Origin: Acidobacteriota bacterium
GTDB lineage: Bacteria > Acidobacteriota > Aminicenantia > UBA2199
Length of the DNA: 55,306 bases
Direction of reading: 5' to 3'
Assembly (NCBI GenBank): GCA_018897435.1
Contig: JAHIKI010000008.1
Coordinates: forward strand, 1-55,306
The notes under the pieces: model-generated
Database searches by the model: none
What the model was told of the DNA's origin: nothing
The model's input: only the letters and a program-made list of their open reading frames with translations
Translations under genes and position numbers: made by a program
In this document: piece by piece, positions 1 through 8,976 of the stretch
Numbering within the stretch: position 1 is the stretch's first letter
Layout: each line of letters begins with the position of its first letter

Positions 1-117
1 GAATTTGAAAAAATGAAAGGTAAAGATTTAACTTTTAGAGTAATTCTGAATGTTAAAAAGGGAGATGAAAAAAGGAATTATCATTTTTTCTTTAAGGCTG
101 TTGCTAAAAAAATATAA
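1..117 (+). CDS. C-terminal end of an unidentified protein (cut by window edge)
   Basis: Frame 1 is open from the first base to a TAA at 115-117 and gives 38 residues that are rich in Lys and aromatic residues and end in KAVAKKI. The 5' part lies outside the window, so the family cannot be named. The AT-rich, Lys-rich codon use fits the neighbouring gene on the other strand. It is convergent with the membrane protein at 174-752. It could also be a chance open frame, because only 117 bases are visible. Confidence 0.45.
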   Translation, partial: EFEKMKGKDLTFRVILNVKKGDEKRNYHFFFKAVAKKI

Positions 118-173
118 TATTTTAGCGATAAAAAAAGCCCCAGTTTTTTTATTATTGTGAATAACTATCACCT

Positions 174-752
174 TTATTTATTCAATTCGAGAAAATTAGT
201 CAAAAATTTAATTTGCCCTTCAAAATTATCAATGGCATAATATTCTTTTGGTAACTTAGCATAATTGGTTGCAGCCTTATACTTTCCAATCAAATCATCC
301 AATTCATGAGCTAACTTTTGCTGCTCGTCTCTATTGCCAGGAGTAACTGAAACTAAATTAGCGGGAACCATCGCGCATCGGCATTTTTTGCCGCAAGCTG
401 TATCACCCCGGCCAGGCTCAGTCCGCTCGGTCACCCATTCAGTCATTGAAGCGGCAGGCAAGGCGGCCAGGCGTTCGCAGTCCGGGCAGACCTTATCGTC
501 CCCCATGTGAATCCAGGACCATTCGTATTGATTTAAATCATCATCGATTGAATCCAATGGAATGTTTAAATCTTTTTGTAATCTTTTTTTTTCTTCTGAT
601 TTTGAAACTGCTGAAATGATCAGTAATAATATTCCCATTCCAAGCAGAAGAAATGAAATAATTTTTAATAACCAATAAAAATCAGAATTAAAAATTCCAA
701 TAACAAAACATAGGACTCCTGAAACCAATATTATTATTCCGATTTTTTTCAT
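174..752 (-). CDS. Small two-TM membrane protein with C-terminal CxxC...CRC domain
   Basis: The 192-aa product starts at an ATG preceded by a purine-rich AGAGAGAGA stretch. Residues about 5-24 and 29-48 are two hydrophobic helices, followed by a charged cytoplasmic-type linker. The C-terminal part contains VCPDCERL, then about 30 residues later CGKKCRC. The spacing W...D..VCPxC..L...CRC resembles the zinc-binding tail of phage Mu gpF / SPP1 gp7-type head-morphogenesis proteins, a tail that also occurs in some non-phage proteins. That link is a motif impression only. No phage genes are nearby. Function unknown. Confidence 0.7.
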   Translation of the reverse strand: MKKIGIIILVSGVLCFVIGIFNSDFYWLLKIISFLLLGMGILLLIISAVSKSEEKKRLQKDLNIPLDSIDDDLNQYEWSWIHMGDDKVCPDCERLAALPAASMTEWVTERTEPGRGDTACGKKCRCAMVPANLVSVTPGNRDEQQKLAHELDDLIGKYKAATNYAKLPKEYYAIDNFEGQIKFLTNFLELNK

Positions 753-1033
753 TTTCTCTCTCTATTTATCGATAAGCAATCTTAAATGAAGCTCAAATTA
801 ATTTCAATAGCTTATAAACTAATCAACCGGGCCTGTCTTGCTTGCCTTGCTTTTCTGTTTGCCATATAATGAGGCGAAAATGGTAAATCAATACTGGATC
901 AAACAGGCGGAAACTTGAAGCTGCCTCCCCCCCCTGGGCTTGTGGAAAACTCCCTGTTTTTCAGGCAAACCGTTACTATTTCGTTACTATATTGCCGCAA
1001 ACCCTTTAACTATGCACTTTAAACAAATTGATG

Positions 1034-1047
1034 TATAATTGTTGCCG
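1034..1047 (+). promoter_or_regulatory. Putative -10 box of murI, leaderless-type
   Basis: A consensus TATAAT at 1034-1039 ends 8 nt before the murI ATG at 1048. No good -35 hexamer or Shine-Dalgarno is seen. If used, the transcript would begin almost at the start codon. The preceding 753-1033 holds no gene that can be supported. Confidence 0.45.
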
Positions 1048-1878
1048 ATGAACAAGAAAAAAAGCCGTGCTGACAATTCGCTACTGACGGCGCCGGTGGG
1101 TTTTTTCGATTCCGGCATCGGCGGCCTATCGGTACTGCAGGCCGTTCGCCGCATCATGCCGCATGAAAACCTGATCTATTTCGCCGATTCGGCCCATTGC
1201 CCTTATGGCAGCAGGAGCGCTGATTTTGTCCGCCGGCGCTCCCTGGCCATCACCGGTTTTCTTCTGGCCCAGGGGGCCAAGGCCGTGGTGGTGGCCTGCA
1301 ATTCGGCCAGCGAAGCGGCGCTGGAATTGTTGCGCCTGACTTTCCCCGGCCTGGAAATCATCGGCGTAGAACCGGCTGTAAAAGTGGCCCAGAGTATGAG
1401 CAAGAACAAGAAAATAGGTGTGCTGGGAACGCCCCTGACCTTGCGGGGCGGACGCTTTTTCCGGCTGCTGAATAATTTCTCGGCCGGCATGGAGGTGTAC
1501 ACCCAGCCGGTGGCGGGTCTGGTAGAGCGGATCGAAACGGGCTGCCTGGATGACGCGCAGACCACGGCCATTTTAAAAAAAAATCTGCGGCCGCTGTTGA
1601 AAAAAGGAATCGACACCCTGGTGCTCGGTTGCACCCATTACCCGTTGTTAAAGGAAGATATCGCCTCACTCTGCGGCCCTCAGGTAGAACTTATCGACAC
1701 GGCCGAGCCAGTGGCCCGGCAGCTTTGGCGCCGGCTGCTTTCGACCGGCCGACTCAATCCCGGTCCCGGGAGCGGTCAGATCGAATATTTCAGCAGCGGC
1801 GCTGTACGGACCGTGACCCCGATCTTACGCAAGATCATGGCTGACCCGGCCCTGATGGTTTCCCAAAGCTCCGTTTAA
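1048..1878 (+). CDS. murI: Glutamate racemase
   Basis: This 276-aa enzyme interconverts L- and D-glutamate in the cytoplasm and supplies D-Glu for peptidoglycan. The family signatures are visible: GFFDSGIGGLSVL near the N terminus (catalytic Asp/Ser loop), YFADSAHCPYG, VVACNSASEAAL with the first catalytic Cys, and LGCTHYPLL with the second catalytic Cys. Length is normal for MurI. I chose the ATG at 1048 over the TTG at 1039 because the TTG lies inside the TATAAT element. There is no Shine-Dalgarno. The next gene follows after about 160 bases on the same strand. Confidence 0.95.
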   Translation: MNKKKSRADNSLLTAPVGFFDSGIGGLSVLQAVRRIMPHENLIYFADSAHCPYGSRSADFVRRRSLAITGFLLAQGAKAVVVACNSASEAALELLRLTFPGLEIIGVEPAVKVAQSMSKNKKIGVLGTPLTLRGGRFFRLLNNFSAGMEVYTQPVAGLVERIETGCLDDAQTTAILKKNLRPLLKKGIDTLVLGCTHYPLLKEDIASLCGPQVELIDTAEPVARQLWRRLLSTGRLNPGPGSGQIEYFSSGAVRTVTPILRKIMADPALMVSQSSV

Positions 1879-2042
1879 AATATCATCCATAGCGATATGA
1901 TCAGCTGCGCCGGCCGTTCTATTGCTTTTTCGTAGCGATTGGTCTATATTGCCCTAATGGATGCAATCGGTAAGAAGGGTTACAGAGTTGCCGCTGACCT
2001 GAACAAGAGCAATGAAACAAAAACAAGGAAAATAGACCGCCC

Positions 2043-3263
2043 ATGAGGATTTTACCGGTTTCTTCGGGAAAAGGTGGCGTGGGGAAAACGACTTTCGCAT
2101 TGAATTTCGCCCTGGCCCTGGCCAAGACGCACAAAACCGTCCTGATCGACCTGGATACCGGGACCTCTAGCCTGCGAAATTTTCTGGACATCAAGGTCAA
2201 CAAAGATCTGTTTCATTTTTTGAAAAAAAACTGCCCGCTGCAGGAATGCCGGGAGATACTGCCTGCCGCCATGGACCCGGACCGGGCCTTTGCCAATTTC
2301 AGCTTCATCGCCTCGCCGCAGGGCTTTGTCCACGACATCGTCAATTTCAGTCCGGCGGTCAAGGAAAAACTGATCGTCGGCATCAATGGCCTGCAGGCCG
2401 ATTACGTGGTCATCGACCTGAAAGCCGGCCTCGACCGCAACGTCTTGGAATTCCTGCCCCTTTCCAACAGCGGCATCATCCTGTTCACGCCAAAGCTGCG
2501 GGCCGCCACCCATACCGCGGCTGAAATGGCCAAGGCCGTCTTGTTCCGCATGCTGGGCATCATGCTGACGTCACCCCTGCTGCAGGAGCGATTCCTCCAG
2601 GCCGCCAGTGCTCCGCAGGCCCTGTTTTTCCAACGTTTGCGCGATTTTTTGGAAAGCGGCAGCGACAGTGAAGCGAAAAACCTGGATGACTTCATCAGCG
2701 AAGCCGCGGTCCAGTTCCCCCAGGATAACTTTCTCAGGGTTTTGCGTTACTACGTGGAAAACTACAAGGTATATTATGTCCTGAACCAGTTCAACAGCAT
2801 GTCCGAGTCGCTGGAAAACACAATCAAGCCTTTCGTGGAAGAGATTTTTCGCATCGCTTCTGCCAAGGTGGCCTTTCACAACCTGGGTTGGGTGGTCGAA
2901 GATGAGCAGGTCCGCCGCTCCACCGAAGCCGGCGTACCGTACCTGGTGCGCCGATACTACAAGAAAAGGCAGGCGGCGCCGCTTGCCCATGATTTCGACG
3001 CGCAACTGCGCGATCTGTTCGGCGTGGCGCAAAAAAAAGCGCCGGCGGAAAGGAAAAAGGGCCTGGCCCATGAACTCAGCAGCCAGATCGACCTGCTGCG
3101 CAAAATTTATGTCTGCAACGCCGGCAAGGACCCTGAAACCAACCTGGATTTCATCGCCGCCCGGGTCAGGGATATTTCCAACAATTCGGTCCACCAGTTC
3201 GGCATGAAGAAGATTTTTTCGGTGCAGGAATTTCTGGAGCGCTTCCAGTCGCGGCTGGTTTGA
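2043..3263 (+). CDS. ParA/MinD-type P-loop ATPase with long C-terminal extension
   Basis: The 406-aa protein begins with a deviant Walker A, SSGKGGVGKTTFALNFALAL, typical of the SIMIBI MinD/ParA/FlhG group, followed by VLIDLDTGTSSLRNFL. Walker B is about residues 120-135 (YVVIDLKAGLDRNVLEFL). After about residue 170 the sequence no longer looks like MinD: it carries a charged helical region, then a LGWVVEDEQVRRSTEAG segment similar to the switch/effector part of MinD-like ATPases, and a further 100-residue tail. No partner (ParB, MinC/E or flagellar genes) is adjacent, so its cargo is unknown. It may position a cell-pole or surface structure. Confidence 0.8.
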   Translation: MRILPVSSGKGGVGKTTFALNFALALAKTHKTVLIDLDTGTSSLRNFLDIKVNKDLFHFLKKNCPLQECREILPAAMDPDRAFANFSFIASPQGFVHDIVNFSPAVKEKLIVGINGLQADYVVIDLKAGLDRNVLEFLPLSNSGIILFTPKLRAATHTAAEMAKAVLFRMLGIMLTSPLLQERFLQAASAPQALFFQRLRDFLESGSDSEAKNLDDFISEAAVQFPQDNFLRVLRYYVENYKVYYVLNQFNSMSESLENTIKPFVEEIFRIASAKVAFHNLGWVVEDEQVRRSTEAGVPYLVRRYYKKRQAAPLAHDFDAQLRDLFGVAQKKAPAERKKGLAHELSSQIDLLRKIYVCNAGKDPETNLDFIAARVRDISNNSVHQFGMKKIFSVQEFLERFQSRLV

Positions 3264-3342
3264 TCTAAAAAAAATACTCCGGTTGACTCTTCTACGGGGG
3301 AGGCAGCAAGCCGCCGAAAAGGGCAGAAGGTGGAAATATAAC

Positions 3343-3372
3343 TTGACAGGTTTTAGATTGATGTGATATAGT
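3343..3372 (+). promoter_or_regulatory. Sigma70-type promoter, leaderless spacing
   Basis: TTGACA at 3343-3348, an 18-nt spacer, then TATAGT at 3367-3372. The -10 ends 9 nt before the ATG at 3382, so the predicted start of transcription falls within a few bases of the start codon. No Shine-Dalgarno is present. Confidence 0.65.
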
Positions 3373-3381
3373 TTTATTATC

Positions 3382-4704
3382 ATGTGGAACAAAGCACTGA
3401 AATTGTCTTTTCTGTTCGTAATCGCTCTCTTCCTTCTAACTTGTGCCGCCGTGAAAAAGGAAAAAGTTCGGGTGGTCATTTTGGGTTTCGACGGCGCCAA
3501 CTGGCCTACCATCGATCCGCTTATCGCCGCCGGCAAATTGCCTTTTTTAAAGCAGCTCAAGGAAACAAGCGCCTGGGCCGACTTCAAAACCGATAAGCCC
3601 ACCAAGTCTTCGGTGGTCTGGACCAGTATCGCCACCGGCAAAACCATGAAGAAGCATGGAATTCTGGATTTCACTTATCTGAAGGAGCACAACCTCGAGG
3701 TCCCGTTTTCCAATTCGGAAAAACGTGAGCCTTCGCTTTGGCAGATGCTCGACCGTTTCGGCATGCGCAGTGTGGTCATCAATTGGTTTGTTACCTATCC
3801 GCCCGATCAGTTCAACGGCGTGATGGTCTCGGATCGCTTCCGCCAGATCATGATCAAGAAGCCCCAGTTCGCCAACGATTGTGTCGACACGGTCACTCCC
3901 GCCATGGATTTTTACCGCCTGAAAAAGGTCATCCGCCGCGATTACGGCCGGACCATCGAGCGCATCGGCATGCCCGATTTTATCGAGTTGTTCCAAAAGA
4001 TCAATCCCGGCAAGGATTTCCGAAAATCTTTCACCCTGCAGAATTCGCGCACCTTCGTTATGCAGGATGCCCTGGTCGAAGATGTGAGCGACCGGCTGTT
4101 CAAGACAGAAAAAGCCGATCTGTATATGACCTATTTCCGCCTGCCCGACATCGTCCAGCATTTAGTTCTGCGCCTGTTCGACTACGAATACATCAATACC
4201 ATGTTCCCCGCCGAGGGCGAGACCTGGAACATGTCGGCTGAGAAGCAGCGTGAAGTCATTGGCCGCATCTCCCAAAAGCTGGAACCGGTGTACCGCTACA
4301 TGGACCGTCTGCTGCAAAAATACATAAGCGACCCGAAATTCAAGGATGCCTATTTCTTCATCATGTCGGATCACGGTTTCAGCCTCTACCCCGGCGGCTA
4401 CAACCATTATGATCTACCCAAGGACATGGAGGCGCCTCCGGGAATTTTGCTGGTCAGGGGGCCGTCGGTCAAGCCCGGCAAGATCAATGCCTGCATCTAT
4501 GATATCGCGCCCACGATCCTTTATTTGTTCGGCCTGCCGGTGGACAGGAACATGGACGGACGGCCGCTTCAGGATGTTTTCAAACTGAGCCGGAAATTAA
4601 AATATTCGCTTTACACCCTGGACAGGGACAAAAAGAGCATTGCGCGAAAAGATTCCGACCGCGAAACTCTCGAGGAATTGAAAGCGCTGGGGTATATTAA
4701 TTGA
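3382..4704 (+). CDS. Alkaline phosphatase superfamily / type I phosphodiesterase lipoprotein
   Basis: The 440-aa protein has a hydrophobic signal ending in LFLLTC, a possible lipobox, so it is probably a membrane-anchored periplasmic protein. GFDGANWPTIDPLIAAGKLP matches the metal-binding N-terminal motif of type I phosphodiesterase/nucleotide pyrophosphatases (DG.r.d.l..lGklP). The Ser/Thr in TKSSVVWTSIATGK is the likely nucleophile loop, and IMSDHGF is the metal-binding DHG motif. The C terminus ends EELKALGYIN, a tail often seen in sulfatase-like proteins. The substrate cannot be told. It precedes the TonB receptor by 35 nt and may be cotranscribed with it. Confidence 0.85.
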   Translation: MWNKALKLSFLFVIALFLLTCAAVKKEKVRVVILGFDGANWPTIDPLIAAGKLPFLKQLKETSAWADFKTDKPTKSSVVWTSIATGKTMKKHGILDFTYLKEHNLEVPFSNSEKREPSLWQMLDRFGMRSVVINWFVTYPPDQFNGVMVSDRFRQIMIKKPQFANDCVDTVTPAMDFYRLKKVIRRDYGRTIERIGMPDFIELFQKINPGKDFRKSFTLQNSRTFVMQDALVEDVSDRLFKTEKADLYMTYFRLPDIVQHLVLRLFDYEYINTMFPAEGETWNMSAEKQREVIGRISQKLEPVYRYMDRLLQKYISDPKFKDAYFFIMSDHGFSLYPGGYNHYDLPKDMEAPPGILLVRGPSVKPGKINACIYDIAPTILYLFGLPVDRNMDGRPLQDVFKLSRKLKYSLYTLDRDKKSIARKDSDRETLEELKALGYIN

Positions 4705-4739
4705 AACATTAATAAAGCACTAAATTATGGAGTAATGAA

Positions 4740-7052
4740 ATGAAAAAAAAGAATTTGTTCTTTTGGTCAGGAATCCTGGCCGTACTATTGCTGGTTCCAG
4801 TATTGCGTGCTGCGCAAAACTCGCAGGATACAACCATGCCGGGTTTGGATGACAATATCAATATCGGGCTGTTTTTTATCGAGGGTTTTGTCATCGACGA
4901 GGATAAAAACGGCGTTCCGGAGGCGGACGTGCTGATCCCGGGAAAAAACGTGGTGGTGAAAACCGGGCTCAACGGTTATTTTATCATCCCCATTTTGGAA
5001 AGCGGCAGCATGCATGTCGAAGTATACAAAGCCGGCTATTTACCTGCTGCCACCCGGGAATTCCAAGTGAGAAGGAATGAGAGCATCAAGCTGCCGCGGA
5101 TCACGCTGTATCCGTCCATTATGGAAGAAGTGGTCGTCACCGGGACGGCAACCCCAAAATTGTACCGCGAAACTCCGGTCAAGACCAGTGTGGCCACTGC
5201 CAGTGAAATCGAGAACAAGGGAGCCGTTTCCCTGGCTGATTCATTGGAGATCATGACCGGAGTCAGGACGGAAAACAACTGTCAGAACTGCAACTTCACC
5301 CAGGTCCGCATAAACGGCATGGAAGGCAAATATTCGCAGATCCTGATCGACGGCCAGCCGGTTATCTCATCCCTGGCCGGGGTGTACGCTCTCGAACAGA
5401 TCCCGGCCAATATGATCGCCAAGTTGGAGGTGGTCAAAGGCGGCGGCTCGGCGCTATACGGCGGGAATGCCGTGGCCGGGGTGGTGAACGTGGTCCTCAA
5501 GGAAGCGACAAGAAACGCTTCCCGTCTGTCGTTCACCCAGGAAGCCATTCACGGCGCCCCCAACAGTATCGTCAATATTAATAATGATTTTGTCGCCAAG
5601 GAATCGGACACCCGGGCCTCGTTTTTTGCCAATTTCCAGCGGCGTGATCCCATGGATTATGACGATGACGGTTTCTCCGACCTGGGCGAACTGACCAATG
5701 TTTCTTTCGGGAGCAACTTCAGCCACTATTTCAACCGCATCAGCGGCAAGTTCAAAATGAACTTCTCTTCCATATTTGAGGACCGCCGGGGAGGGAACAA
5801 ATTGGATTTTCCTGAACACATGGCCGATATCGCCGAATCGATCCGCACCCGCAGAACGGACCTGGGCCTGGGTTGGGAACAAACTTTTGCGAAAGAGTCG
5901 ATACTCAAATTCAACGCCAGCTATTCCTTTACCAAACGCAAATCATACTATGGAGCGCAGCAAGACCCCAATGCCTGGGGACAAACCTCGAATCCGGTAT
6001 TCAACGCCAACCTGCTCTTTAATAATTTTTCCCTTGACAAACATTCGCTGCTGGCGGGGATCTCGTTCCAGGCGGATATTCTGGATGATCGCGCCCCGGC
6101 CTACCAGCGCACGATCGATGAAACGTACAACAACTACGGCCTGTTCGTCCAGGATGAGATGTCGATGTTCGGCGATGCGGTGACCCTGCTGCTGGGGGCC
6201 CGGGCCGACAAGCATTCCAAGATCGAATCCCTGATCGTCAGCCCGCGTGCCAGCCTGCTGTACAAGGGTTTAAAAAACCTCACCTTGCGGGCGACTTTCT
6301 CATCCGGTTTTCGCGCCCCCCAGGTGTTCGACGAGGATTTGCACATCACCCAGGTGAATGGTGAGGGGCAACTGATCGTCAACCGGGCCGGCCTGAGAGA
6401 AGAGAAATCCCATAGCTACACGCTGGGCATCGATTTCGGCAAGCAGGCGTGCAACAAACTATATCAATTCAGCATCGGCGCATTCCACAACCAGATCGAG
6501 AACGCATTCACGCTCGCAGAGATAGACCCGCTGCCCAATGCCGCTGTGTTCGAGCGTTTCAATGGCGGCGGGGTCAAGGTTTATGGCTTTGAGGCGGAAG
6601 CGGGGTTCAAGTGGGCTGGAATTTTTGAAATATTCACGGGCTGGACGTTGCAAAAAAGCGAATTGGATGAGCCCGAACCGGATTTCGGTTGCCGAGAGAT
6701 ATTCCGCTCACCTGGCCTGTATGGTTCGGTACGGGTGGGATGGGAAACCTTTGGCCTGTTGGATCTTCACCTGGAGGTGAATTATACCGGTTCCATGAAG
6801 GTGCCGCATTTTGCCGGCTATATCGAAGAAGACATACTGGAAACAACGGATCCTTTTTGGGTGGTCAATCTCAGCGCCAACAGGGAAATCGCCGTCGGTA
6901 AAGGCAGGTCCTTCGTTCTAAACGCATCCATATTGAATATCTTTGACCGCTTCCAGGAAGACCTGGACAAGGGCAGGTTACGTGATGCCGGATATGTATA
7001 CGGACCCCGAATCCCGCGCACCTTTCGTTGCGGAATAAAATATAATTTTTAG
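4740..7052 (+). CDS. TonB-dependent outer-membrane receptor
   Basis: The 770-aa receptor has a signal peptide (about residues 1-25), a carboxypeptidase-regulatory-like beta-sandwich (about 45-125, GFVIDEDKNGVPEADVLIPG), a TonB-box-like EEVVVTGTATP, a plug domain (about 140-250, including ILIDGQPVISSLAGVYALEQ and GGGSALYGGNAVAGVVNVV), and a beta-barrel to the C-terminal Phe (RTFRCGIKYNF). The plug contains NNCQNCNFTQVRINGMEG, a Cys-pair variant known from receptors of Bacteroidota and relatives, perhaps for a metal chelate. A GGAG ribosome site precedes the ATG. No riboswitch fits in the 35-nt upstream gap. The substrate is unknown. Confidence 0.93.
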   Translation: MKKKNLFFWSGILAVLLLVPVLRAAQNSQDTTMPGLDDNINIGLFFIEGFVIDEDKNGVPEADVLIPGKNVVVKTGLNGYFIIPILESGSMHVEVYKAGYLPAATREFQVRRNESIKLPRITLYPSIMEEVVVTGTATPKLYRETPVKTSVATASEIENKGAVSLADSLEIMTGVRTENNCQNCNFTQVRINGMEGKYSQILIDGQPVISSLAGVYALEQIPANMIAKLEVVKGGGSALYGGNAVAGVVNVVLKEATRNASRLSFTQEAIHGAPNSIVNINNDFVAKESDTRASFFANFQRRDPMDYDDDGFSDLGELTNVSFGSNFSHYFNRISGKFKMNFSSIFEDRRGGNKLDFPEHMADIAESIRTRRTDLGLGWEQTFAKESILKFNASYSFTKRKSYYGAQQDPNAWGQTSNPVFNANLLFNNFSLDKHSLLAGISFQADILDDRAPAYQRTIDETYNNYGLFVQDEMSMFGDAVTLLLGARADKHSKIESLIVSPRASLLYKGLKNLTLRATFSSGFRAPQVFDEDLHITQVNGEGQLIVNRAGLREEKSHSYTLGIDFGKQACNKLYQFSIGAFHNQIENAFTLAEIDPLPNAAVFERFNGGGVKVYGFEAEAGFKWAGIFEIFTGWTLQKSELDEPEPDFGCREIFRSPGLYGSVRVGWETFGLLDLHLEVNYTGSMKVPHFAGYIEEDILETTDPFWVVNLSANREIAVGKGRSFVLNASILNIFDRFQEDLDKGRLRDAGYVYGPRIPRTFRCGIKYNF

Positions 7053-7482
7053 GAAATGGAATATAGGTTTTTGACTTTGTAGTCAAACCGTCCTTATCAT
7101 CCGCAAAAACAATGCCCAGAGGACCGGCGCTGGGGGAAAAATAGAGAGGCCTATTTGGCTCGGCGCAACTCCTCCAGCGCCGCCTGGGCGTTGGGCACCT
7201 AGGCCAAGCATAGGTCCACCTTCTTGCAGGAATTTTCGGGGCCAGCGGCCAAGGCCCATTAAATCGACGCCCCCCCGCACGAACCGAGGCTATTGCCGAA
7301 ATGGCTGGCGGAACGTGGCGCTGTTCTTCCATAAAAATATTTCAACTGCGGCTAAAGGATTTTATTTTATTCTGACTTTTTATTTTTGTTGTCTTTTTTA
7401 TTATTCTATTTCTAATTTTTGTTTTTCATTTGCATCGATAAATAAAAAAATACAAAAAAATGAAGCGTTTTTTCAATTTTAC
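7053..7482 (+). other. Intergenic stretch with a decayed TPR-like remnant and an AT-rich leader
   Basis: No intact gene. On the minus strand, about 7280-7150, a reading reaches VPNAQAALEELRRAK then a stop, with another in-frame stop shortly before it. This looks like the last helices of a tetratricopeptide protein, but it is too short to prove. From about 7330 the DNA becomes strongly A+T-rich up to the promoter of the next gene. Confidence 0.4.
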
Positions 7483-7510
7483 TTGACATCAAAAGCAATA
7501 AACGTTAAAA
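7483..7510 (+). promoter_or_regulatory. Promoter of the ATP-grasp gene, leaderless spacing
   Basis: TTGACA at 7483-7488, a 16-nt spacer, then TTAAAA at 7505-7510. The -10 ends 10 nt before the ATG at 7521, and no Shine-Dalgarno lies between. It sits at the end of a long AT-rich tract. Confidence 0.5.
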
Positions 7511-7520
7511 AGAAAACAGC

Positions 7521-8603
7521 ATGTTGAAAAAAATTGATACACGAGCAGCAAACGCATTGCAAAAATATATTTCTAATGCTGCGGGAAGGAATATGCATTC
7601 GCGAAGGGATGCCGCTGAATTGCCAGTACTGGTAATTTACAACCTGGATTCCGCTTGGGACAGGTATGAAAAAAGGAACCAGACCGTCGAGGTCCGGCGC
7701 ATGCAAAATTCTCTCGACCAACTGGGGCATCCGGTTTCCCTGCTGAAGATCACCGACGACAAATTGCACGAGACCCTGTCCGAATATCAGCCGGACGAAT
7801 GGATCATCATGAACCTCTGCGAGGAGATACCCGGCCAGCCGCACAGCGAGGCCGAAGTGGCGGCTGCGCTCGAGCAGCGCAACATGGTCTATACCGGCTC
7901 CTCTCCCGAAACGATTTGCAATTGCGAAAACAAGCATTATGTCAAGCAGACGCTGGTAGAGCACGGATTGCCCACGCCGCTCTGGCGCATCTATGAAAAA
8001 CCGTCCGCGGCAAACTGGAAAAAGTTCCCGGCGATCGTGAAGCCTGCCAGCGAGCATTGCAGCCTCGGCGTCAGCTCCGAATCGGTCGTGCTCGACCGAA
8101 CCGAGCTCGAGAGGCAGATCGACTTCATCATCCGCAGCTTCGATCAACCGGCCATTGTCGAGGATTTCATCGACGGCCGGGAATTTCACGTGTCGCTCCT
8201 CGGCAACGATTCCCTGCTCATGCTGCCGCCGGCGGAAATGGATTATTCGCGCTGCACTGACATTCACGACCGGCTTTGCACCTATGACGCCAAGTTCAAG
8301 CCCGGATCGAAGCACTATGAGATCATCGGCACCCAGGTGCCGGCGCGCTTGACGGCCTGGGAATTGGGCGACCTCGAACGGATCTGCGTCGAGTGCTTCC
8401 GTGTTTTTGAGTGCCGCGATTACGCCCGCCTGGACATCCGGCTGCGCAACGGGGTTTTCTATGTACTGGACATCAATCCCAATCCCGATATCAGTTCCAA
8501 TGCCAGTATGGCCTACGCGGCCAAGCATATCGGCATGTCCTTCGGCGAACTCGGCAGCCGCCTGATCCGCCTGGCCGCCAGCCGCCATCCCCTGCTCGCC
8601 TAA
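7521..8603 (+). CDS. D-alanine--D-alanine ligase-like ATP-grasp protein
   Basis: The 360-aa ATP-grasp enzyme has a Ddl-like order: an N-terminal Rossmann-type half, then NMVYTGSSPETICNCENKHYVKQ (Ddl: gip.tG......ales.dK...k), KFPAIVKPASEHCSLGVS (ATP-binding Lys and Gly-rich loop), IVEDFIDGREFHVSLLG (hinge) and a C-terminal YARLDIRLRNGVFYVLDINPN with the Mg-binding Asp/Glu/Asn set (N-P-N). True Ddl normally has EVNT.PGMT at that point; here it is DINPNPDISSNASM. It therefore more likely joins another amino-acid or peptide substrate. The first 25 residues are unlike Ddl, and a later Met (HSRRDAAELPVLVIYN) is an alternative start. Confidence 0.85.
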   Translation: MLKKIDTRAANALQKYISNAAGRNMHSRRDAAELPVLVIYNLDSAWDRYEKRNQTVEVRRMQNSLDQLGHPVSLLKITDDKLHETLSEYQPDEWIIMNLCEEIPGQPHSEAEVAAALEQRNMVYTGSSPETICNCENKHYVKQTLVEHGLPTPLWRIYEKPSAANWKKFPAIVKPASEHCSLGVSSESVVLDRTELERQIDFIIRSFDQPAIVEDFIDGREFHVSLLGNDSLLMLPPAEMDYSRCTDIHDRLCTYDAKFKPGSKHYEIIGTQVPARLTAWELGDLERICVECFRVFECRDYARLDIRLRNGVFYVLDINPNPDISSNASMAYAAKHIGMSFGELGSRLIRLAASRHPLLA

Positions 8604-8682
8604 ACCTCTCCATTTCATTCCACCCTGCCCTTCTCACAAAAATATTACCCTGCGGTTTAAGAGAAGGGAATGAATGCCAGTA

Positions 8683-8704
8683 GGGACAGGTCGCGACCTG
8701 TCCC
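8683..8704. repeat. 22-bp perfect palindrome, REP-like
   Basis: GGGACAGGTCG is followed directly by its reverse complement, and the symmetry extends with one mismatch to GTAGGGACAGG.../...CCTGTCCCTGC. It has no T-tract and sits between the ATP-grasp gene and a gene-end remnant. Palindromes of this kind occur as dispersed REP-type repeats in many bacteria. Confidence 0.6.
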
Positions 8705-8711
8705 TGCGGAA

Positions 8712-8871
8712 TCCTATTCCTCGATCTTGAAGAAACGCAGGGCCGGGGCCATGAACACCGCGGTGAAGGCCAGCAGCAGGAGCAGGTTGGGCCAGACGGT
8801 ATCCAACCCCTTGCCGAAGAAGATGATCTTGTGAAAAACGTCCATGGCCCAGTAGGCGGGGGAGACCATGC
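8712..8871 (-). pseudogene. Truncated copy of the 3' end of the ABC-2 permease gene
   Basis: These 160 bases match the 3' end of the permease gene at 15594-16718 with few mismatches, including the stop codon (TAG, 8714-8716). The encoded tail (SPAYWAMDVF...FKIEE) is preserved in part, but with no upstream domain and no start. Similarity stops abruptly at 8871. It is a duplicated, non-functional gene end. Confidence 0.85.
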
Positions 8872-8872
8872 T

Positions 8873-8975
8873 GCCGTTGCCGGCAGCGAAGAAATAAAAC
8901 TGGCAGCGTTTCGCTCCGTGCGCGATGCCATTTTAAAATGGATTGAAAAGCGCAATCTCGCGGTCGAGTTCGGAG
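8873..8975 (+). pseudogene. Possible fragment of a low-molecular-weight phosphatase / ArsC-type gene
   Basis: Between two other gene-end remnants a plus-strand reading gives AVAGSEEIKLAAFRSVRDAI followed by LKWIEKRN. This resembles the C-terminal helix of arsenate reductase / LMW tyrosine phosphatase proteins (DP...G.eeeklaaFr.vRDeI). It has no start, nucleophile loop or own stop; the frame runs into the recombinase remnant. Recognition rests on one helix only. Confidence 0.4.
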
Positions 8976-8976
8976 A

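Noticed and set aside
2571..3674. Minus-strand open frame of 367 codons over the ParA gene end and next promoter
   Set aside because: It crosses a clear promoter and two real plus-strand genes and shows no family motif.
4704..4740. Cobalamin or other riboswitch in front of the TonB receptor
   Set aside because: Only 35 bases separate it from the upstream gene, far too short for such an element.
7479..8618. Long open frame (about 379 codons) on the strand opposite the ATP-grasp gene
   Set aside because: It is antisense to a clear ATP-grasp protein, has no ribosome site and no recognisable motif; GC-rich coding DNA often leaves the opposite strand open.
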